Below, one piece after another: positions 55,872 through 64,000 of a DNA stretch of 64,000 nt. Below the pieces are notes generated by a model, which worked only from the letters and a program-made list of their open reading frames with translations, had not been told where the DNA came from and searched no databases. Source of the stretch: JBEVJK01 sp040510195 (GTDB lineage: Bacteria > Pseudomonadota > Alphaproteobacteria > Rhizobiales > Rhizobiaceae). The first letter of the stretch is position 1. Every line of letters starts with the position of its first letter. The stretch is taken from NCBI GenBank assembly GCA_040510195.1, contig JBEVJK010000123.1, forward strand, positions 1 to 64,000. Direction: 5' to 3'. Made by a program: the position numbers and the translations under genes.

Positions 55872-56886
55872 GGCCGGCCTCGCCGGACACCGCCACCAGC
55901 CGCGACAGCACCGCCTGAGCCTTGCCGCTGTCGATCGCCGCTGCGGCTTTGGCCACGCCCTCCACGAGGCTCGATGCCGCGCCAGCGACGAGCAGCCCGG
56001 CGCCGGCATTCATCAGCACGGTGTCGCGATAGGCGCCGGCGGCGCCCCCGAGCACGCCACGCAGCGCCTCGGCGTTGTAGGCGGCATCGCCGCCTTTCAG
56101 CTTCTCCTTGGGATGGCGCTGCAGGCCGAGCTCCTCCGGCGCGATCGCGAAGCTGCGAACCTTGCCGCCGTCGAGCTCGGCGACGCGCGTCTCGCCGGTG
56201 GTGGTGATCTCGTCATAGCCATCGCCATGCACCACCCAGGCGCGTTCGGCGCCGAGCGCCCTCAACGTCTCGGCGAGCGGCTCCACCCATTCGGGCGAAA
56301 ACACGCCGACCATCTGGCGCGTCACCCCGGCGGGGTTGGAGAGCGGCCCGAGCAGGTTGAAGATGGTTCGCGTCCCGAGCTCCACCCGGGTCGGCCCCAC
56401 ATGCTTCATCGCCGGATGGTGCGCCGGCGCGAACATGAAGCCGACGCCCACCTCGCGGATGCAGCGGCCGATCGCCTCGGGCGGCAGGTCGATCTTCACG
56501 CCGAGCGCGGCCAGCACGTCGGCCGCACCCGTCTGCGAGGAGAGGCCGCGATTGCCGTGCTTGGCGACCGGCACGCCCGCCCCGGCGATGACGAAGGCCG
56601 ATGCGGTCGAGATGTTGACGCTGTGCGAGCCGTCGCCGCCGGTGCCGACGATGTCGATGGCGCCTGCCGGGGCTGCCACCTTGAGCATCTTGTCGCGCAT
56701 CGTGGCGACCGCGCCGGAGATCTCGTCGACCGTCTCGCCGCGCACCCTCAGCGCCATCAGGAAGGCACCGATCTGGCTGGGCGTCGCTTCGCCGGACATG
56801 ATGATGTCGAAGGCGCCGCGCGCCTCGTCGAACGACAGCGGCTGCCCGGAAGCGACCTTGGCGAGATGGCTCTTGAGATCGCTCAT
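55864..56886 (-). CDS. trpD: Anthranilate phosphoribosyltransferase
   Basis: A 340-residue enzyme that transfers phosphoribose to anthranilate. The PRPP-binding motif GTGGDGSHSVNISTA and the blocks KHGNRGLSSQTGAADVL, MFAPAHHPAMKHV, and RTIFNLLGPLSNPAG are clear. It is followed by trpC (8-base overlap) and preceded 5 bases away by the PPIase gene. No trpG or trpE lies here; in rhizobia trpE(G) is usually separate. No leader-peptide attenuator is visible. Confidence 0.97.
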   Translation of the reverse strand: MSDLKSHLAKVASGQPLSFDEARGAFDIIMSGEATPSQIGAFLMALRVRGETVDEISGAVATMRDKMLKVAAPAGAIDIVGTGGDGSHSVNISTASAFVIAGAGVPVAKHGNRGLSSQTGAADVLAALGVKIDLPPEAIGRCIREVGVGFMFAPAHHPAMKHVGPTRVELGTRTIFNLLGPLSNPAGVTRQMVGVFSPEWVEPLAETLRALGAERAWVVHGDGYDEITTTGETRVAELDGGKVRSFAIAPEELGLQRHPKEKLKGGDAAYNAEALRGVLGGAAGAYRDTVLMNAGAGLLVAGAASSLVEGVAKAAAAIDSGKAQAVLSRLVAVSGEAGHG

Positions 56887-56891
56887 CGGCG

Positions 56892-58781
56892 TCAGAAAGC
56901 GAGCGCCCGCTCGATCGCCCGCTGGTCGACGGCGACCGGATATTCGCCCTGCAGCCGCGCCACCAGCTGGTCCAGGAGATCGTCGGTCATCCCTGCGGCG
57001 AAGCTGTTGCGGGCCTCTTCCGGCACAGTCTCCGGCCCGGCGCCGGCCGGTTCGAAGACCTCGGTGACTTTGAACACCACCTCGGCGTCCTCTTGCGGCG
57101 CGGCGAACACGCCGCTGCCGCCCTGCGGCTTCGCGAACACCGCCGCCACTCCGGCCTTGCCGATGTCGGCGTCGTCTGCCTCGCGCTTGAGACCGCGCTT
57201 GGTCTGCTTCTCGAGCTTGAGCTCGCCCGCGATGGTCTCCAGCGGCGTCCCATCCTTGATGCGCTTGGCAACCTCTTCGGCCTTCTTGGCCAGGCGCGAC
57301 TTCGTCTCGGCGGCCTTCCAGTCGGCCACCACGGTCTCGCGCACTTCGTCGAGCGTCTTGTCGCGGGCCGGCGTCACGCCCTCGACCTCGTAGAACAGGA
57401 AGCCGCTGGAACCGATGTTGAGCGGCGGGTTCTCAGCGCCGGGCTCGGTTTCGAACGCTGCCGCCAACAGCGCCTGCGACTGCGGCAGCGTGTCGAGGAC
57501 GGACCCGTCGGGACGACGGGCCGCGCGGTCGACCGCTTCGATCTCCACCAGCTTGAGCTTCGCCCGGTCGGCCGCTTCGCGCATGGTCGCGCCGCCGGCC
57601 CGCGCATCCTCATAGCTGTCATGCACGTCGAGCAGGATGCGGCTCGCCTCGGCGAGCGCCAGGTCGCGACGGATCTCGTCCTTCATCTCGTCCAGCGAAC
57701 GCACCTTTTCCGGGGTGACCTGGGTGACGCGCACGAGCACCGGCCCGAAGCTGCCCGCGACGACTTCGCTCACCTCGCCCGGCTTGAGCCCGAAGGCGGC
57801 ATCGGCGACGGCCGGATCGGCGACCTTGTCCTTGGAGAAGGTGCCGAGCGCAGCGTCGGCGAGCGACTTGCCTTCGCCTTTCACGATGTCCTCGAAGCTG
57901 GCGCCGCTGCGGATCTTCTCGCGCGCCGCCTTGGCCGCGTCGGGCGTCGGAAAGACGATCTGCTCGAGGGTGCGCGTCTCGGGGGCGGTGAACTTGGCCT
58001 TGTTTGCCTCGTAATCGGCCTTGACCTGATCGTCGGTGATGGCGGCCGGGTCGGCGATGTCCTCCGGCTCCAGCTTGAGATAGGCGATCTTGCGGTACTC
58101 GGGGGCCGCATAGGTCTTCTTGTTCTCCTCGAACCATTTGGTAAGCGCGTCGGCATCGGGCCCCTCGATCGGCTGCACCAGCGACGGCGGCAGCACGAGA
58201 TAGTCGGCCGTGCGGTCCTCGCCGCGATAGAGCGCCACGGCTCGCAGGAAAGCATCCGGTGCCTTGAGGCCCTCGGACACGGCACGCTGCAGCTGCTGGC
58301 GAGCGCCGACGGCCCGCAGCCGCTGCAGATAGTCGTCGGGCTTGATGCCGTTCTGCCGCAGCACATACTCGAACTGCTGCCGGTCGAAGGCGCCGCCCGC
58401 TCCCTGAAAGGCCGGATCGTTGCGCGCCAGCTCGCCCACATGGTCGAGGGAGACCCCGAGGCCCATGGCGCGCGCCTGCTCGTCGAGAACGGCTCCGGCC
58501 GCCAGCTGCGCGAGAACCTGCTGGTCGATGCCGAGCGCGCTCGCCTGTTCGCGCGAGATGCGCTGCCCGAACTGCTGCGACAGAAGCTGCAGCTGTCGAT
58601 CGTAGGCCAGGCGGAACTCGTTGGGCGATACCGTCGTCTGGCCGGCCGTCAGGACGCTGTTGGCGGCGAAATCCTGGGCGAGCTGCCCGGAGATTCCCCA
58701 GATCGCGAAGCTGACGACGAGGAGAAGCAGAAGGCCCTTGGCGACCCATGTGCCGGCCGCTGAACGCAAGATGCTGAGCAT
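56892..58781 (-). CDS. Peptidyl-prolyl isomerase, PpiD/SurA-like folding factor
   Basis: A 629-residue protein anchored in the inner membrane by one helix (about 15-33, GLLLLLVVSFAIWGISG) with its body in the periplasm. The N-terminal chaperone part is SurA-like. A parvulin PPIC domain lies at about 270-385 (APETRTLEQIVFPT, FGLKPGEVSEVVAGSFG). A second helical part follows. This matches PpiD, which helps outer-membrane protein folding at the Sec exit. I place the start at ATG 58781. Its gene is directly before trpD, an arrangement shared by many rhizobia. Confidence 0.9.
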   Translation of the reverse strand: MLSILRSAAGTWVAKGLLLLLVVSFAIWGISGQLAQDFAANSVLTAGQTTVSPNEFRLAYDRQLQLLSQQFGQRISREQASALGIDQQVLAQLAAGAVLDEQARAMGLGVSLDHVGELARNDPAFQGAGGAFDRQQFEYVLRQNGIKPDDYLQRLRAVGARQQLQRAVSEGLKAPDAFLRAVALYRGEDRTADYLVLPPSLVQPIEGPDADALTKWFEENKKTYAAPEYRKIAYLKLEPEDIADPAAITDDQVKADYEANKAKFTAPETRTLEQIVFPTPDAAKAAREKIRSGASFEDIVKGEGKSLADAALGTFSKDKVADPAVADAAFGLKPGEVSEVVAGSFGPVLVRVTQVTPEKVRSLDEMKDEIRRDLALAEASRILLDVHDSYEDARAGGATMREAADRAKLKLVEIEAVDRAARRPDGSVLDTLPQSQALLAAAFETEPGAENPPLNIGSSGFLFYEVEGVTPARDKTLDEVRETVVADWKAAETKSRLAKKAEEVAKRIKDGTPLETIAGELKLEKQTKRGLKREADDADIGKAGVAAVFAKPQGGSGVFAAPQEDAEVVFKVTEVFEPAGAGPETVPEEARNSFAAGMTDDLLDQLVARLQGEYPVAVDQRAIERALAF

Positions 58782-58920
58782 GACCAAATTCCATGTTCGG
58801 CGCCCGTGTCCGGCGCCACCCGAGGAACGGCAATAGCCTCCTTCGGCCCGGGTGTCGATTGCTTTGTGGCCGGTTTTTGGTAGGAACGGACCGCGCATGC
58901 CGAAGCCGGAGGACAGCCAG

Positions 58921-59688
58921 ATGACGCCGGGAATACGTCCCTTGGTGGCCGGGAACTGGAAGATGAACGGGTTGAGCGGCTCGCTCGCCGAGCTGCACGC
59001 CGTCAGCCACGGCTACATGCACGGCCTCGACGCCGAGACGGAGGCGTTGATCTGCGTCCCGGCGACGCTGCTCTACCGGGCAGCCGAGATCCTGCACCAG
59101 TCGCCGGTCAAGGCGGGAGGCCAGGACTGCCACCCTGAGCCGAGCGGTGCCCACACGGGCGACATCGCCGCCGAGATGCTGAAGGACGCCGGCGCCAGCC
59201 ACGTCATCGTCGGCCATTCCGAGCGCCGCATCGACCACGGCGAGACCGACGCGCTCGTCGCCGCCAAGGCCGAGGCCGCGTGGCGTGCCGGCCTCGTTGC
59301 CATCGTGTGCATCGGCGAAACCCTCGAGGAGCGCGAGGCGGGCGCCACGCTCGACGTTCTGGCCAGGCAGATCGCCGGCTCGCTGCCGCATTCCGCCACC
59401 GCCGGCAGCACCATCGTCGCCTACGAGCCCGTCTGGGCGATCGGCACCGGACGGACGCCGACGGCCGCCGACGTCGCCGCCGCGCACCGGCACATCCGCG
59501 AGCGCCTGGCGGAGCGGCTGGGCGGCGAGGCGGAGCGTATGCGCATCCTCTACGGCGGTTCGGTAAAGCCGGCCAATGCGCGCGAGCTCTTGTCGATCGC
59601 CAATGTCGACGGCGCCCTGGTTGGCGGCGCCAGCCTCAGGGCCTCCGACTTCCTGGGCATCGCCGAGGCCTATCAGGGGATCGGCTAG
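58921..59688 (+). CDS. tpiA: Triosephosphate isomerase
   Basis: A 255-residue TIM-barrel enzyme of glycolysis. The active-site residues are Asn12 and Lys14 (GNWKMNG), His99 (VIVGHSERR) and Glu169 (AYEPVWAIGTG). The phosphate loop LYGGSVKPAN is intact. I place the start at ATG 58921, with GGAGG 8 bases upstream; in-frame codons at 58852 (GTG) and 58897 (ATG) would add residues without homology. secG follows after 146 bases. Confidence 0.96.
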   Translation: MTPGIRPLVAGNWKMNGLSGSLAELHAVSHGYMHGLDAETEALICVPATLLYRAAEILHQSPVKAGGQDCHPEPSGAHTGDIAAEMLKDAGASHVIVGHSERRIDHGETDALVAAKAEAAWRAGLVAIVCIGETLEEREAGATLDVLARQIAGSLPHSATAGSTIVAYEPVWAIGTGRTPTAADVAAAHRHIRERLAERLGGEAERMRILYGGSVKPANARELLSIANVDGALVGGASLRASDFLGIAEAYQGIG

Positions 59689-59834
59689 CGCCCGGCTTCT
59701 CGCATTGGCATTTCCGCCGGCCGTACCCATATCCCGGGCTTGGAAATGCCACGAAGACCGTGTATCTGACCCGACTTCGAAAACGGGGGAGGGGCGGCCG
59801 GGGCCGCGCCTCGGGAACTCATCGGAACCGCTTG

Positions 59835-60278
59835 ATGCAGACAATCCTTATCGTCATCCACCTCATGGTCGTGCTCGCGCTGGTCGGCGTCGTGCTGCTG
59901 CAGCGCTCGGAGGGCGGCGGCCTGGGTATCGGCGGCGGCTCCGGCTTCATGACCGCGCGAGGCGCCGCCAACGCGCTCACGCGCACAACCGGTATTCTGG
60001 CGGTTGCCTTCTTCGCCACCTCGCTCGCGCTGTCGATCCTTGCGCGCTACGGCGACCGTCCGATCGATATCCTCGACCGTTCGCCCCCGCCGGCCGCCGG
60101 TCAGCAGCAGCCGGGCGCTCCGGCAGGCGGCAAGGGCGTCCTCGACCAGCTTGGTGGGACGCCGGCTGCCCCGGCGGCTCCCGCGCCAGCGGATTCCGGC
60201 CAGGCCGCACCGGCCGAGCCGGCGGCTCCCGCCGCACCGGTCGCGCCGAGCGGCCCCGAGGTGCCGAGCGGCCAGTAG
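59835..60278 (+). CDS. secG: Preprotein translocase subunit SecG
   Basis: A 147-residue inner-membrane protein that supports the SecYEG channel. Two hydrophobic helices (about 2-20 and 50-70) flank the loop RSEGGGLGIGGGSGFMTARG that is diagnostic of SecG. The C-terminal half is a Pro/Ala-rich tail (AAPAAPAPADSGQ), longer than in E. coli (110) but normal for rhizobia. The start is ATG 59835. A GC-rich hairpin lies after the stop codon. Confidence 0.95.
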   Translation: MQTILIVIHLMVVLALVGVVLLQRSEGGGLGIGGGSGFMTARGAANALTRTTGILAVAFFATSLALSILARYGDRPIDILDRSPPPAAGQQQPGAPAGGKGVLDQLGGTPAAPAAPAPADSGQAAPAEPAAPAAPVAPSGPEVPSGQ

Positions 60279-60289
60279 GCTGACGCTAG

Positions 60290-60310
60290 CCGCCGCCGAC
60301 CGGGCGGCGG
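60290..60310 (+). terminator. Hairpin after secG
   Basis: CCGCCGCC (60290-60297) pairs with GGCGGCGG (60303-60310) across a 5-base loop, 11 bases after the secG stop. No T-run follows until TTTT at about 60321. It may act as a weak terminator. The following 248 bases to the next gene show no coding feature I trust. Confidence 0.45.
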
Positions 60311-60558
60311 ATCCTGCCGCTTTTCCAGGCAAAGTGCCCGTTTGGCACTGCCATTGGCCCCCTCGACTGTTGTCGATTGGCAACAGCGGGCGTCGAATGG
60401 TCGCCTGGCGGCCCGGCCGAAGCCCGTCGCGACCGCTGCCTTGCTTGAGGCGACCTCCATTCATCGCTTATAAAGTTTGACTGGGCAGTCTGGGTTGGGT
60501 CGCGCTTCTGTGCGCCCGAGTGGCGTCTGCCCCTCAAGAACAATCTCGGGTTTACAAC

Positions 60559-61683
60559 ATGATCATTCGCAGCCTCGCTCTCCTTGGGATTGGCGCCATG
60601 CTGGCGCTGGCCCACCCTTCGGCTTCGGCCGCGCAGTCGGCCGCCACGAAGCCGGCCGCCCAAACCAAGGTCGTCAAGCCGAAGGCCAGGGCCGCCACGG
60701 CCAAGGCGCAGCCGAAGGCCAAGGCGACCGCCGCCAAGGCGCAGCCCAAGGCCAAGGCGACGGCCGCGAAAGCTCAGCCGAAATCGAAGACCGTCGCTGC
60801 CAGGACGCAGCCCAAGGCCAAGGCGACGGCCGCGAAGGTCAGGAAGCCGGCGACCGGCAAGCCGGTCGAGCAGGCCTCACAGCAGGGCAATGGCCTGTTC
60901 GGCTCGTTCTTCCGGCCGAGCGACCGCGCCGCTCCCAAGACCAACAAGGTGGCGATGCGGAACACGCAGCAGCGGGCGCCCGTCAGGAAGCTGGCGCCCC
61001 TGGCGGCGCTGACGCCGCTCCCGATGGCCCAGCCGCTGCCGGAACAGTCGCTGGGACTGACCTCGCGCGGCAATGAGGGCGAGCTGCGCAGCGAGCAGAC
61101 GATGCCGCGCTCCGGCTTCTTCGGCGCGCTCTTCGGCGACGAGCAGGTCATGCTGCCGGAAACGCGGGCGCTCGATGCAGCACTCGCCGACCGCGATTCG
61201 CGTAAGAATTTCCGCGTCCGCTCGGAGTTCGAGCCGCAGTCCGTGCCCTTCTCCGGCTACAACCCCGGCACCATCGTCATCGACACCGGGTCGCGCTACC
61301 TCTACCTCGTCGAATCGGGATGGACGGCCCGCCGCTACGCCATCGCCGTCGGCCGCGAGGGGCTGGAATTCAAGGGCAGCGCCAAGGTGGGCGACAAGCA
61401 GGAGTGGCCACGCTGGATCCCGACCAAGGAGATGCAGGAGCGCGAGCCGAGGAAGTACGGCCAATACAAGGACGGCATGCCGGGCGGCCCCGACAATCCG
61501 CTCGGGGCCCGCGCGATCTATCTTTTCCAGGGCAAGAAGGACACCCATGTGCGCATCCATGGCACCAACCAGCCCGAGACGATCGGCACAAACTCGTCCA
61601 ACGGTTGCTTCCGCATGGTCAACGATCACGTCAAGGATCTCTACAGCCGGGTGAAGGTCGGCACCCCCGTCGTGGTTATGTAG
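60559..61683 (+). CDS. L,D-transpeptidase, YkuD/ErfK type, with lysine-rich repeat
   Basis: A 374-residue exported protein with a signal peptide (about 1-24). Residues 48-91 are four tandem 11-residue units (AKAQPKAKATA and variants), giving a strongly basic, histone-H1-like stretch. The YkuD domain fills about 235-372; the catalytic motif is IHGTNQPETIG followed by SNGCFRM with Cys350. It would crosslink peptidoglycan or attach proteins to it. The basic repeat may bind anionic cell-wall or outer-membrane components; that is an inference. An in-frame ATG at 60520 is less likely than 60559. It is a different subfamily from the enzyme at 1065. Confidence 0.9.
   Translation: MIIRSLALLGIGAMLALAHPSASAAQSAATKPAAQTKVVKPKARAATAKAQPKAKATAAKAQPKAKATAAKAQPKSKTVAARTQPKAKATAAKVRKPATGKPVEQASQQGNGLFGSFFRPSDRAAPKTNKVAMRNTQQRAPVRKLAPLAALTPLPMAQPLPEQSLGLTSRGNEGELRSEQTMPRSGFFGALFGDEQVMLPETRALDAALADRDSRKNFRVRSEFEPQSVPFSGYNPGTIVIDTGSRYLYLVESGWTARRYAIAVGREGLEFKGSAKVGDKQEWPRWIPTKEMQEREPRKYGQYKDGMPGGPDNPLGARAIYLFQGKKDTHVRIHGTNQPETIGTNSSNGCFRMVNDHVKDLYSRVKVGTPVVVM
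60700..60831 (+). repeat. Tandem 33-base repeat within the L,D-transpeptidase gene
   Basis: Four in-frame units of 33 bases encode AKAQPKAKATA twice, then AKAQPKSKTVA and ARTQPKAKATA. The repeat is likely to vary in copy number between strains through slippage or recombination. Confidence 0.85.
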
Positions 61684-61706
61684 CGGGTGGCGCACACCGC
61701 TCGGAG

Positions 61707-61729
61707 AGGCCGGCTCTGCCGGCCTTTTT
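61707..61729 (+). terminator. Intrinsic terminator before pyrG
   Basis: AGGCCGGC (61707-61714) and GCCGGCCT (61718-61725) form a perfect 8-bp stem with a 3-base loop and run into TTTT to 61729. It ends the L,D-transpeptidase transcript 24 bases after its stop. Confidence 0.88.
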
Positions 61730-61829
61730 CATGACCGCCGCCACGCTTGCCGCGGCCGGCCGAAAATCAGCCTCCCACCGGCTTTTTTCTCTGGCGGAAT
61801 CGCTGGCGCCGCGTTAAGCCCTGACTCCC

Positions 61830-63458
61830 ATGGCGCGATATGTATTCATCACAGGCGGCGTGGTTTCCTCACTCGGAAAAGGCATCGCGGCAGCGGCCCT
61901 TGGCGCGCTCCTGCAAGCGCGTGGCTATCGCGTTCGGATTCGCAAGCTCGATCCCTACCTCAACGTCGACCCCGGCACCATGTCGCCCTATCAGCATGGA
62001 GAGGTTTTCGTGACGGACGATGGCGCGGAGACCGATCTCGACCTCGGCCACTACGAGCGTTTCACCGGCCGCTCGGCGAACCAAGAAGACAACATCACCA
62101 CCGGCCGCATCTACAAGAACATCATCGAGAAGGAGCGGCGCGGCGACTATCTGGGCGCCACGGTGCAGGTCATTCCCCACGTCACGGACGAGATCAAGGC
62201 GTTCATCACGGGCGGCAACGAAGAGTTCGACTTCGTGCTGTGCGAGATCGGCGGCACCGTCGGCGACATCGAGGCCATGCCGTTCCTGGAGGCCATCCGC
62301 CAGCTCGGCAACGACCTGCCGCGCGGACAGGCGGTCTACGTGCATCTGACCCTGATGCCCTACATCCCGGCGGCCGGCGAGCTGAAGACCAAGCCGACCC
62401 AGCACTCGGTCAAGGAGCTGCGCTCGATCGGCATCGCACCCGACATCCTCCTCGTGCGCGCCGACCGCCCGATCCCCAAGGAGGAGCGGCGCAAGCTCCC
62501 TCTGTTCTGCAACGTCCGCGAATCGGCGGTCATCCAGGCGCTCGACGTCGCCCACATCTACGACGTTCCGATGGCCTACCACCAGGAAGGTCTCGATTCG
62601 GAGGTGCTCGCCGCCTTCGGCATCGATCCGGCGCCGAAGCCGCGCATGGAGCGCTGGCAGGAGGTGTCGAACCGTATTCACAATCCGGAAGGCGAGGTCA
62701 CCATCGCCGTAGTCGGCAAGTACACCGGCCTCAAGGACGCCTACAAGTCGCTGACCGAGGCGCTGTCGCATGGCGGCATGGCCAACAAGGTGCGCGTCAA
62801 GCTCGATTGGATCGAATCGGAGGTCTTCGAGAAGGAGGATCCTGTGCCGTTCCTGGAGAAAGTCCACGGCATCCTGGTTCCCGGGGGCTTCGGCGAGCGC
62901 GGCTCGGAAGGCAAGATCCTGGCCGCCAAGTTCGCTCGCGAACACAAGGTGCCCTATTTCGGCATCTGCTTCGGCATGCAGATGGCCTGCATCGAGGCGG
63001 CGCGCTCGCTGGCCGGCGTCGAGGACGCGTCGTCGACCGAATTCGGACCGACCGAGGAGCCGGTGGTTGGGCTGATGACCGAATGGCTCAAGGGCAACAT
63101 GCTGGAAACCCGGCTGGCCGCCGGCGACCTCGGCGGCACCATGCGGCTCGGCGCCTACGAGGCCCATCTGACGCCGGAGTCCAAGATCGCCGCCATCTAC
63201 GGCGATACCCAGATCTCGGAGCGCCACCGCCATCGCTACGAGGTCAACATCGACTACAAGCGGCGGCTGGAGGAATGCGGCCTCCTCTTCGCGGGCATGT
63301 CGCCCGACGGCATCCTGCCGGAGACGGTCGAATATCCCGACCATCCCTGGTTCATCGGCGTCCAGTACCACCCGGAGCTGAAGTCGCGGCCTTTCGAGCC
63401 GCACCCCCTGTTCGCCTCCTTCATCGGCGCAGCGGTCGAGCAGTCGCGGCTGGTCTGA
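61830..63458 (+). CDS. pyrG: CTP synthase
   Basis: A 542-residue enzyme that aminates UTP to CTP. The synthase half starts RYVFITGGVVSSLGKGIAAAALG, with LDPYLNVDPGTMSPYQHGEVFVTDDG following. The glutaminase half has the triad Cys380 (GICFGMQMA), His514 and Glu516 (YHPELKSRP). Length is normal. It starts 101 bases after an intrinsic terminator, so it is likely transcribed on its own. In many bacteria the order secG-pyrG-(kdsA)-eno is conserved; here an L,D-transpeptidase gene lies between secG and pyrG. Confidence 0.98.
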   Translation: MARYVFITGGVVSSLGKGIAAAALGALLQARGYRVRIRKLDPYLNVDPGTMSPYQHGEVFVTDDGAETDLDLGHYERFTGRSANQEDNITTGRIYKNIIEKERRGDYLGATVQVIPHVTDEIKAFITGGNEEFDFVLCEIGGTVGDIEAMPFLEAIRQLGNDLPRGQAVYVHLTLMPYIPAAGELKTKPTQHSVKELRSIGIAPDILLVRADRPIPKEERRKLPLFCNVRESAVIQALDVAHIYDVPMAYHQEGLDSEVLAAFGIDPAPKPRMERWQEVSNRIHNPEGEVTIAVVGKYTGLKDAYKSLTEALSHGGMANKVRVKLDWIESEVFEKEDPVPFLEKVHGILVPGGFGERGSEGKILAAKFAREHKVPYFGICFGMQMACIEAARSLAGVEDASSTEFGPTEEPVVGLMTEWLKGNMLETRLAAGDLGGTMRLGAYEAHLTPESKIAAIYGDTQISERHRHRYEVNIDYKRRLEECGLLFAGMSPDGILPETVEYPDHPWFIGVQYHPELKSRPFEPHPLFASFIGAAVEQSRLV

Positions 63459-63463
63459 GGATC

Positions 63464-63486
63464 GGCGGGCGCCCCAGGCGCCCGCC
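63464..63486. terminator. Bidirectional hairpin between pyrG and the NCS1 gene
   Basis: GGCGGGCGCC (63464-63473) pairs with GGCGCCCGCC (63477-63486) in a perfect 10-bp stem with a 3-base loop. An alternative outer 11-bp stem joins GATCGGCGGGC (63460-63470) with GCCCGCCGATC (63488-63498). It lies in the 40-base gap between convergent genes and can serve both. T-runs are absent. Confidence 0.6.
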
Positions 63487-63498
63487 GGCCCGCCGATC

Positions 63499-64000
63499 TC
63501 AGGCGCGAGCCACTTTCTGCCCGCTGCCGAGGGCTGCCGAGCGCAGCACGTAGTAGCAGATCCCGGCGATGCCGACGCCGAAGAACCAGCCGTAGATGCC
63601 CCACCAGGCCGGCAGCCAGTTGGTGAAGTTGGGCAGGATCGACGAGAACAGCGCGCCGACGCCGGCCGCGATGAAGGCGTTGACGTGCCAGCCGTTCTGG
63701 AAGCGGAACTCGCCATCCTCCCGGTAGAGCGCCTCGACGTCCACCTCGCCTTTGCGGATCAGGTAGTAGTCGACCATCATCACCCCGAAGATCGGACCCA
63801 TGGTGGCGCCGATGACGCCGACGAAGGCCGCGGCGCTGCCCTCCCAGGGCGCGAACGGGTAAAGTGCCAGCGCGATCAACGCGGCGATGTAGCCGCCCTT
63901 CTTGAAATCGATCTGGCGCGGGAAGACGTTGGAGAAGTCGAACGCCGGCGAGACGAAGTTGGCCACCACATTGATGCCGAGCGTCGCCACCGCGAAGGTG
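63499..64000 (-). CDS. NCS1-family nucleobase:cation symporter (C-terminal fragment)
   Basis: The frame enters from the window edge and ends at 63499, giving the last 167 residues of a membrane carrier. The visible part holds about four hydrophobic helices and the block NVFPRQIDFKKGGYIAALIAL followed by GPIFGVMMVDYYLIRKGEVDVEALY, a hallmark of NCS1 carriers such as the cytosine, uracil, hydantoin and allantoin permeases. The DYYLIRKGE motif at the helix 10-11 loop is the clearest. The substrate cannot be read from this end. It is convergent with pyrG, and a hairpin separates the two. Confidence 0.88.
   Translation of the reverse strand, partial: TFAVATLGINVVANFVSPAFDFSNVFPRQIDFKKGGYIAALIALALYPFAPWEGSAAAFVGVIGATMGPIFGVMMVDYYLIRKGEVDVEALYREDGEFRFQNGWHVNAFIAAGVGALFSSILPNFTNWLPAWWGIYGWFFGVGIAGICYYVLRSAALGSGQKVARA

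Overview
The window is a stretch of conserved chromosomal backbone from a high-GC alphaproteobacterium of the order Hyphomicrobiales (Rhizobiales). The evidence is gene order and content: rpsB-tsf-pyrH-frr-uppS-cdsA-rseP-bamA-lpxD-fabZ-lpxA-lpxI-lpxB, gltA-gltX, lexA-moeA-moaC-trpC-trpD, two glutamyl-tRNA synthetases, a malic enzyme fused to a phosphotransacetylase-like domain, LpxI in lipid A synthesis, DUF2865 and EipB (DUF1849) proteins, and GTTC-N7-GTTC SOS boxes. A Phyllobacteriaceae/Mesorhizobium-like member is plausible, but genus cannot be fixed by reading alone. I found no rRNA, tRNA, insertion sequence, prophage or CRISPR array, and no block with clearly foreign composition. No intergenic gap exceeds about 300 bases.

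Layout. 1-4.5 kb: tail of rpoC with a strong terminator, a tiny charged protein, a large periplasmic L,D-transpeptidase and the first gltX. 4.4-11.9 kb: DUF2865 protein, maeB, an atypical SDR protein, a metallophosphoesterase, an MFS carrier and a dipeptide epimerase. 11.9-16.7 kb: a four-gene Mla/MCE lipid transporter (STAS-MlaE permease, ATPase, MCE protein, lipoprotein), then an OmpA-like lipoprotein. 16.7-22.8 kb: psuK-psuG, recA with an SOS box, alaS. 22.8-25.4 kb: a FIST-domain sensor followed by a hybrid histidine kinase with no input domain of its own, resembling NosP/NahK nitric-oxide signalling. 25.6-29.3 kb: a form II coxSLM-type molybdenum hydroxylase operon, divergent from the sensor pair. 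29.3-32.3 kb: a RidA-GDPD-FemAB-like-HIT operon. 32.4-33.6 kb: eipB and DUF4031.

33.6-47 kb: translation factors, UMP kinase, undecaprenyl and CDP-diacylglycerol synthesis, RseP, BamA and the lipid A enzymes; these together build ribosomes and the outer envelope. 47-53.2 kb: citrate synthase, the second gltX, a comEC broken by a one-base deletion, and lexA under its own SOS box. 53.3-58.8 kb: a minus-strand operon running PPIase, trpD, trpC, moaC, moeA. 58.9-64 kb: tpiA, secG, a second L,D-transpeptidase with a lysine-rich repeat, pyrG, and the C-terminal part of an NCS1 nucleobase transporter cut by the window edge.

The most notable points are the FIST/kinase pair next to the cox operon, the comEC frameshift, the SDR without the usual Tyr/Lys, the unexplained RidA-GDPD-acyltransferase-HIT operon, a triple GC-rich direct repeat between alaS and the kinase gene, and a possible translation-control stem in the rpsB leader. 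No wholly new system is evident.
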